This document shows positions 58,971 through 64,000 of a stretch of 64,000 bases of DNA, in pieces. Each line of letters begins with the position of its first letter. Positions within the stretch are counted from its first letter, which is position 1. A program made the translations under genes and the position numbers. The notes beneath the pieces were generated by a model. That model saw only the letters and a list, made by a program, of their open reading frames with translations, was not told the DNA's origin and searched no databases. The stretch is taken from assembly GCF_033763495.1 (NCBI RefSeq), contig NZ_JANRKL010000035.1:124001-188000 (forward strand). Reading direction: 5' to 3'. The DNA is from Haliscomenobacter sp033763495 (GTDB lineage Bacteria; Bacteroidota; Bacteroidia; Chitinophagales; Saprospiraceae).

Positions 58971-59387
58971 ATGTTTTCCAAATCTTGTCAATACGCCATT
59001 CGCGCCGTGCTCTATCTTGCCGACAAAGGTAAGGATGGCCAATGTGTAGGGGTGAAAGAAATTGCCGAAACGCTGGAGGTTCCAGGGCCTTTTTTGGCCA
59101 AGTTGTTGCAACAATTATCTCGCAATCAGCTCATTGGTTCCACCAAAGGGCCACACGGCGGTTTTTGTATGAGCCCGGCACACCTGCAAGCCTCCCTGAT
59201 TCGGGTGATTGAATGTATCGACGGGCCGGAAGTCTTCAGCTCTTGTGTCTTGGGTTTACCGGCGTGTAATGCAGCGAATCCCTGTCCTTTGCACTACCAA
59301 TCCCTGGCTTACAAGCAGGGGATGCTCAAAATCTTGAAAGACAAAACCATTGCGGAAGTTGCTCAACAAGTCCCTGAAATCGTGTAG
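58971..59387 (+). CDS. Rrf2 family transcriptional regulator with three cluster cysteines
   Basis: Start at 58971 (MFSKSCQYAIRAVLYLAD), 138 aa; the longer frame upstream is not family-like. The winged helix covers residues 1-75 with CVGVKEIAETLEVPGPFLAKLLQQLSR as recognition region and the wing STKGPHGGF. C92, C99 and C105 (C-x6-C-x5-C) are placed to bind an iron-sulfur cluster, as in NsrR and IscR. NsrR-type members sense NO. In this locus it most likely controls nosZ and its divergent genes through the AAGA-N8-TCTT sites. Confidence 0.88.
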   Translation: MFSKSCQYAIRAVLYLADKGKDGQCVGVKEIAETLEVPGPFLAKLLQQLSRNQLIGSTKGPHGGFCMSPAHLQASLIRVIECIDGPEVFSSCVLGLPACNAANPCPLHYQSLAYKQGMLKILKDKTIAEVAQQVPEIV

Positions 59388-59431
59388 TTTTTAAATTCAA
59401 TCCTCATTCACTTTTTCAATACTTGTTTATC

Positions 59432-59887
59432 ATGAATAAGCACTTAGCACTGCTATTGGGCCTGGGCATTTTATTGTCCGCCTGCGGCGGTAATTCCAAT
59501 CAAACAACGGATCAAGCCAGTGAAAAAGCGCCTGCACCAGCGGTCAGCGACAAAGGTATTGGTGAAATCAAATCTGTCACAATGAACAGTCCACTTAAAC
59601 CCGATATGGTGGCCAAAGGACAAGCCATTTACGACATGAAATGTGCGGCCTGCCATAAGTTGGACGAAATGCGGGTGGTTGGCCCAGGTTGGAAGGGCCT
59701 CACTGAGCGCCGCAAACCCGAATGGATCATGAACATGATCACCAATGTTGAGGTGATGCTGGACAAAGATCCTGCCGCTCAGGCTTTGCTCGAAGAATGT
59801 CTCACACGGATGCCCAATCAGAATGTATCCGTTGGGGATGCCCGGGACATTCTGGAGTTCATGTACTCCATTGATGAAAAAAAGTAG
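59432..59887 (+). CDS. monohaem cytochrome c lipoprotein
   Basis: A 151-aa protein with lipobox LSAC (C18), a Ser/Thr/Pro-rich linker and one class I c-type domain. Haem is bound by CAACH (C71, C74, H75); the sixth ligand is probably Met in TRMPNQNV near residue 131. It is attached to a membrane on the periplasmic side. Next to nosZ it is a good candidate for electron donor to NosZ, in place of the NosC cytochromes of other clade II loci. Confidence 0.9.
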   Translation: MNKHLALLLGLGILLSACGGNSNQTTDQASEKAPAPAVSDKGIGEIKSVTMNSPLKPDMVAKGQAIYDMKCAACHKLDEMRVVGPGWKGLTERRKPEWIMNMITNVEVMLDKDPAAQALLEECLTRMPNQNVSVGDARDILEFMYSIDEKK

Positions 59888-59950
59888 TGTATCAATTGGG
59901 TTGGATCATCTATAATCACCTGGGTGATCCACCCTATAACTTTTAAGGCC

Positions 59951-61159
59951 ATGCCCTCACTTTGGTTTCGAGTCGCCCTAGGTAACTTTTTCATCGCAGC
60001 ACTCTTGGGGTTAACTCTTCGTTTCGCTTTTATCCAGGAAATCCCGTTTTTCAATTACAAAAACATCCTGCATGCTCACTCGCACGTGGCCATGTTGGGC
60101 TGGTTGTATTTGGGTTTGTACGGGCTGGTGGTCACTAATTTTGTACCAAAGGAACAGCTGGCATCCAAATTTTACCAGCGCCTATTTTGGCTTAGTCAAA
60201 TCAGTGTTTTGGGTATGTTGTTTAGTTTTCCATTTCAAGGGTATGGCCCAGTGTCGATCAGTTTTTCCACCCTGCACATTTTTTGCGCCTATACCTTCGC
60301 AGCCAATGTATGGATAGATAGCAAGGCAACACCGGGTTATAGTCGACTTTTATTGCGAACATCTCTTGCTTTTATGGTACTCTCCACCTTTGGCATTTGG
60401 TCCATGGGCCCTCTAATGGCTTTGGGATTCAAACACAGCATTTGGTACCACCTGGCGGTGCAGTTCTTTTTACACTTCCAGTTCAATGGTTGGTTCATCA
60501 TTGCGGTGTTGGCTTTGTTCTTTCGTTTGATGGAGCAAAAAGGACATTTGCCTTCCAAAACATTCCAGCGATGGTTTTATGGTTTACTGCTTAGCGCCAC
60601 CTTTTTAACCTTTGCCTTGGCGGTGGCCTGGTCTGAGCCCCATCCGCTGGTATTTGCCTGCAATAGTATAGGTGTATTGCTCCAATTGGCGGCCCTGGTG
60701 TTGCTGCTTAGGCATCTTTGGCCAATCCGTGCGAGTATTAAAGCAGCCTTAGCCCCTGTTCAACTCCACCTTTGGCAATTGTCCCTGCTTAGTTTGTGTT
60801 TTAAAATAGTCGTGCAAGCCGCCGTGGCACTTCCCATCGTAGCCCAAATGGCCTACACCATCCGCAATTACATCATTGGTTTTATTCACCTGATGATGTT
60901 GGGCATTTTGAGTTTTTTTATCCTGGGTTTTCAATACGGGCAAGGTTTAAGTCTGAAGAAGAATCAAAGCTGGGGCTTGATTGCCTTGGGTACTGGGATC
61001 CTTGGATCAGAATCTTTGTTGTTTTTACAAGGCACTCTGTTTTGGGTTGGCTGGGGTTTTATGCCTGGCTATTATTTATTGCTCTTTGGCGCAAGTGCGT
61101 TGATGCCGATTGGAGTTGGATTGTTGTTGGTAAAAAGCAGCCCCAAAGTGGTGGTTTAA
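59951..61159 (+). CDS. CcoN-like (haem-copper oxidase subunit I-like) polytopic membrane protein
   Basis: A 402-aa protein with about 12 membrane helices, start ATG at 59951 (MPSLWFRVALGNFFI), with an earlier GTG at 59924 as alternative. Conserved-looking histidines lie in LHAHSHVAMLGWLYLGLYGLV and in FKHSIWYHLAVQFFLHFQFNGW. HAHxxxLGW is similar to the helix of cbb3-type subunit I-like proteins in Bacteroidota. The full set of oxidase copper ligands is not visible, so it may carry haem and pass electrons, or resemble NnrS. It closes the operon with fasciclin, Rrf2 and cytochrome c, and overlaps the next convergent gene by 4 bp. Confidence 0.6.
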   Translation: MPSLWFRVALGNFFIAALLGLTLRFAFIQEIPFFNYKNILHAHSHVAMLGWLYLGLYGLVVTNFVPKEQLASKFYQRLFWLSQISVLGMLFSFPFQGYGPVSISFSTLHIFCAYTFAANVWIDSKATPGYSRLLLRTSLAFMVLSTFGIWSMGPLMALGFKHSIWYHLAVQFFLHFQFNGWFIIAVLALFFRLMEQKGHLPSKTFQRWFYGLLLSATFLTFALAVAWSEPHPLVFACNSIGVLLQLAALVLLLRHLWPIRASIKAALAPVQLHLWQLSLLSLCFKIVVQAAVALPIVAQMAYTIRNYIIGFIHLMMLGILSFFILGFQYGQGLSLKKNQSWGLIALGTGILGSESLLFLQGTLFWVGWGFMPGYYLLLFGASALMPIGVGLLLVKSSPKVVV

Positions 61160-62634
61160 AACAAAACCTTCACATCCTTTTTCGTCACCTTACCCATGGC
61201 ATTGCGCGGCAATTCAAGCACCAAAAGGTACTGCCGAGGCACCCGATAAGCGGGCATTCGTTCACGCATCCAAGTATTTAGTGCTTTAAGGTCAATTTCG
61301 GCTTTGGTGACCAGTGCAGCCGCTACCGTTTCGCCCCATTCTTCACTCGGCAAACCCACCACAGCACAATCCGCAATGGCTGGATGAGTGCGCAAAACTT
61401 CTTCTATTTCCAAGGCTGACAGCTTATAACCTCCGGATTTAATGATGTCCATCGAGGTGCGGCCGAGAATGCGGTAATATCCTTCTTCTACCACGGCAGT
61501 ATCACCCGTCATAAACCAGCCATCAGCGGTGAAACTTTGCGCAGTAGCCTCCGGGCGTTGCCAGTATTCTAAAAAGACGTTGTCGCCTTTGATTTGAATC
61601 TCCCCAACCTCGCCGGGGCCAATTTCTTGCAGCTGGTCATCTACCAATCGAACCTCCACCCCCGGCAAGGGCATTCCGATGTATCCAGCCCGACGCTCTC
61701 CAGCATAGGGATTGCTGATCGCCATACCAATCTCGGTCATTCCGTAACGCTCCAACAAACGGTGGCCACTGATGCCTTCCCATTTTTCCATCACCGATAC
61801 TGGCAATGCCGCTGATCCCGAAATCATCAAACGAAAAGCTTGCAAGCGAGTCTTCAATTGTGTTCGCGCCTCCGTTGACATCGCCTCCACTGCTTCGATC
61901 AATTTGAAATAAATGGTAGGCACGGCCATAAAGACGTTCAAATCACCATGTAAAAATATATCCAGCACTTTTTGAGCCTCAAAATGAGGCAAAAACTGCA
62001 CTTTTCCCCCAGCCCACAAGGTGCAGGATACCACATTGATGATGCCATGCACATGGTGAAGAGGCAGAATACACAAGGTGTGGTCGGTATCCGCATAAGC
62101 CCAGGCTTCGATCAGCGATTCAATTTGCGCAGCAATGTTGCGGTGGGTAGTGACCACTCCTTTGGGTAAATTGGTCGTGCCGCTGGTGTATAAAATCATG
62201 GCCCGGCGGCTTAGCTCAATCTGAGGCAAAACGTCTTTTGCTTCTGGTTCTTCATTGCCCAGAATAATCAAACGAAGTCCTTTTTCACGACAGTAATCGG
62301 CTAAAACAGCCTCAAATTCCGGTGAAATCACCACAATTTCCGCTTGGGTATCCTCCAAAACATACTGCAATGAAGGTAAGGGGTAGGTAATGCATAATGG
62401 TACAACAACACCGCCTGCCAGCCATATCCCCCATTGGGTGCGCACGTAGTCGAAGCCGGGTTTGACCATGAAGGCGATACGGCGTTCAGCAAGATCAGAC
62501 TCATTTTGCAGCAAATTGTAAGCAAACGCTTCGGCTGCGTTTAAAAGGTTACCGTAGGTATACGATTGATCCTCCTGAAGGATAGCAATGCGATTAGGAT
62601 GCGATTTGGCGTAGTTGAAAATGGGTAGTGACAT
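61156..62634 (-). CDS. AMP-forming acyl-CoA synthetase, malonyl-CoA synthetase (MatB/ACSF3)-like
   Basis: A 492-aa ANL-superfamily enzyme. Motifs are MILYTSGTTNLPKGVV (P-loop, A3), RYGMTEIGM (A5), WFMTGDTAV (A7), GRTSMDIIKSGGYKLSALEIEEVL (A8 hinge) and PRNAMGKVTKKD (A10 lysine). The GRTSxDIIKSGGYK form is usual in malonyl/methylmalonyl-CoA synthetases. It activates a carboxylic acid with ATP and joins it to CoA. No signal peptide is present; cytoplasmic. Its 3' end overlaps the CcoN-like gene by 4 bp. Confidence 0.88.
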   Translation of the reverse strand: MSLPIFNYAKSHPNRIAILQEDQSYTYGNLLNAAEAFAYNLLQNESDLAERRIAFMVKPGFDYVRTQWGIWLAGGVVVPLCITYPLPSLQYVLEDTQAEIVVISPEFEAVLADYCREKGLRLIILGNEEPEAKDVLPQIELSRRAMILYTSGTTNLPKGVVTTHRNIAAQIESLIEAWAYADTDHTLCILPLHHVHGIINVVSCTLWAGGKVQFLPHFEAQKVLDIFLHGDLNVFMAVPTIYFKLIEAVEAMSTEARTQLKTRLQAFRLMISGSAALPVSVMEKWEGISGHRLLERYGMTEIGMAISNPYAGERRAGYIGMPLPGVEVRLVDDQLQEIGPGEVGEIQIKGDNVFLEYWQRPEATAQSFTADGWFMTGDTAVVEEGYYRILGRTSMDIIKSGGYKLSALEIEEVLRTHPAIADCAVVGLPSEEWGETVAAALVTKAEIDLKALNTWMRERMPAYRVPRQYLLVLELPRNAMGKVTKKDVKVLF

Positions 62635-62745
62635 ACTGTATTGGAATAATCAAAAATGAACTGCCAAAATAAAAATCCTTATCGAATCAGTACTGGAATC
62701 CACCCAAAATCGGCTAACTTTCCCACAAACAATCACGGATTCCGT

Positions 62746-64000
62746 ATGAAAACCAATAAAACCATTCAACTTCTACTCTTTTCCCTGCTGGTATTTTTCC
62801 AGGCACAGGCCCAACCCTACGACGCCAAACTGTTCAATTCCATGCGTTGGCGGATGATTGGCCCGCATCGGGGAGGCCGCACCGTGGGTGCAGTAGGTGT
62901 GCCCCAACAACCTAACGTTTTTTACATCGGGGTCAACCATGGTGGCGTTTGGAAAACGACTGACTATGGCCGTACCTGGGTGCCCATTTTTGACGATCAA
63001 CCCACTGGTTCGATCGGGGATGTTGGCGTAGCACCTTCCAACCCCAATGTGCTCTATGTCGCCAGCGGTGAAGGCCTCCAGAGGCCCGATTTGTCCGTCG
63101 GAGATGGGATGTACAAATCGGTGGATGCAGGCAAAAGCTGGCAACACATTGGCCTACGCGAAGGCCAACAAATCGGGGGCATCGACATAGATCCCCGCGA
63201 TGAAAACCGCGTTTTTGCCGCCATACTGGGCCATCCCTACGGCCCCAATACCGAACGTGGCGTTTACCGAACTACCAACGGCGGCAAAACCTGGGAACGA
63301 GTATTGTACAAGGATGAAAACACGGGCGCGATCCAGGTGACCATCGATCCCAGCAACTCCAATATCGTTTATGCCAGCTTGTGGGCTGCCCGCCAAGGGC
63401 CCTGGGAAAATGGCGCTTGGCAAGGCCCTGAAACTGGGTTTTACAAATCCACTGATGGCGGAACTACCTGGCAAAAAAAGGCCACAGGTTTGCCCACTTT
63501 TGCAGAAGGACTAGGGCGCATTGGCTTTTGTATAGCGCCCAGTCAAACCCAACGGCTCTACGCCACTGTCGACGCGCCGACCAAAGGCGGCATCTACCGC
63601 AGCGACGACGGTGGTGAATCCTGGACCTTGATGAATCCCGATGCCCGGTTTTGGGGCCGAGGTAGCGATTTTGCCGAAGTGAAAGTGGATCCCAAAAACC
63701 CCGACATCGTTTATTCCGCCAATGTTGTGGCCTGGAAATCGTCGGACGGAGGCAAAAACTGGACCGCATTTCGCGGTGCTCCCGGCGGCGACGACTACCA
63801 CCGCATCTGGATCAATCCCAACAATCCAGACATCATCTTGTTTGCGAGCGATCAGGGAGCCATTATTACCGTCAACGGTGGAGAAACCTTCAGTTCCTGG
63901 TACAATCAGCCTACTGCGCAGTTTTACCACGTGAGCACCGACAATGCGTTCCCTTACAATGTATACGGCGGCCAACAGGAAAGTGGCTCGGTGGGGATTA
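62746..64000 (+). CDS. secreted BNR/VPS10 (sortilin-like) repeat protein, 3' end outside window
   Basis: The ATG at 62746 opens a frame that runs to the window edge with no stop (418 codons seen). A signal peptide MKTNKTIQLLLFSLLVFFQAQ is followed by MRWRMIGPHRGGRTVGAVGV and repeated propeller motifs: GVWKTTDYGRTWVPI, GMYKSVDAGKSWQHI, GVYRTTNGGKTWERV, GFYKSTDGGTTWQKK, GIYRSDDGGESWTLM and AWKSSDGGKNWTAF. These are BNR/Asp-box repeats (SxDxGxxW) of VPS10/sortilin-type propellers. Full-length family members in Bacteroidota reach about 1000 aa and are often annotated as glycosyl hydrolases, but catalytic activity is unproven. Confidence 0.93.
   Translation, partial: MKTNKTIQLLLFSLLVFFQAQAQPYDAKLFNSMRWRMIGPHRGGRTVGAVGVPQQPNVFYIGVNHGGVWKTTDYGRTWVPIFDDQPTGSIGDVGVAPSNPNVLYVASGEGLQRPDLSVGDGMYKSVDAGKSWQHIGLREGQQIGGIDIDPRDENRVFAAILGHPYGPNTERGVYRTTNGGKTWERVLYKDENTGAIQVTIDPSNSNIVYASLWAARQGPWENGAWQGPETGFYKSTDGGTTWQKKATGLPTFAEGLGRIGFCIAPSQTQRLYATVDAPTKGGIYRSDDGGESWTLMNPDARFWGRGSDFAEVKVDPKNPDIVYSANVVAWKSSDGGKNWTAFRGAPGGDDYHRIWINPNNPDIILFASDQGAIITVNGGETFSSWYNQPTAQFYHVSTDNAFPYNVYGGQQESGSVGI

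Overview
The window reads as chromosome of a Bacteroidota bacterium, most probably a Saprospiria/Haliscomenobacter-like organism. That placement is an inference. It rests on a TonB-dependent receptor with an N-terminal carboxypeptidase-like domain, DUF4249 and DUF5686 outer-membrane-linked proteins, a long (312 aa) NusB, an OmpA protein with TSP3 calcium repeats, exact TAnnTTTG promoter -7 boxes and tRNA genes without encoded CCA. No phage, insertion sequence, CRISPR array or replication origin was seen. Genes are dense and alternate strand in short operons.

Layout. 1-9.4 kb: 3' part of an ABC-F ATPase, a broken 2OG-Fe(II) oxygenase, OmpA/TSP3, NusB, a GH16 glucanase, a TonB receptor/DUF4249 pair, then a gene-poor stretch ending in tRNA-Asp and tRNA-Arg. 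9.4-24 kb: an M28 peptidase with a glycogen-binding-like C-terminus, an NCS1-like permease, an HI0933-type flavoprotein, a Uma2 protein, a radical SAM protein, DUF5686, a sugar isomerase-like protein, a SIMPL protein, an acyl-CoA dehydrogenase behind a double operator, and a minimal protein kinase. 24-36.8 kb: an IorAB-type molybdenum oxidoreductase, an AraC regulator divergent from a PhyH/aldo-keto reductase/Dabb/FucP-type operon, an unknown 400-aa protein, ornithine cyclodeaminase-like, and a Ca2+-type P-ATPase. 36.8-51.2 kb: a PGM1-like ATP-grasp protein, lutB-lutC, GH51 and PL22 pectin/arabinan enzymes, a GT4/UbiA-like/ABC membrane cluster, a kelch protein, VOC proteins including a VOC-VOC-SRPBCC fusion, and a second Uma2 protein.

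51.2-61.2 kb is the most coherent module: a clade II (Sec-type) nitrous oxide reductase locus. nosZ, a NosB-like/NosL fusion, nosD, nosF, nosY and the iron-sulfur repair gene ric lie on the minus strand. Divergent from them run a fasciclin lipoprotein, an Rrf2 regulator with three cysteines, a cytochrome c lipoprotein and a CcoN-like membrane protein. The shared intergenic region carries an FNR/DNR-like palindrome flanked by two AAGA-N8-TCTT inverted repeats. No nitrite or NO reductase is present, so the window alone supports N2O reduction rather than full denitrification. The window ends with a malonyl/acyl-CoA synthetase and the start of a BNR/VPS10-like repeat protein.

The strongest structure not explained by genes is a set of long, often perfect inverted repeats between genes. 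One family is built from CTTAGGTGG-like units (19.4, 31.8, 40.5, 43.6, 52.0 kb and a half copy at 6.2 kb). A second has a shared CACTGAGCGWAGCCGAAGTG core (15.7 and 56.0 kb) and related GTTGAGGN arms (8.6 and 56.0 kb). Others are unique GC-rich palindromes. A perfect 47-bp hairpin sits inside the nos operon, and a perfect 32-bp hairpin touches the start codon of the radical SAM gene.
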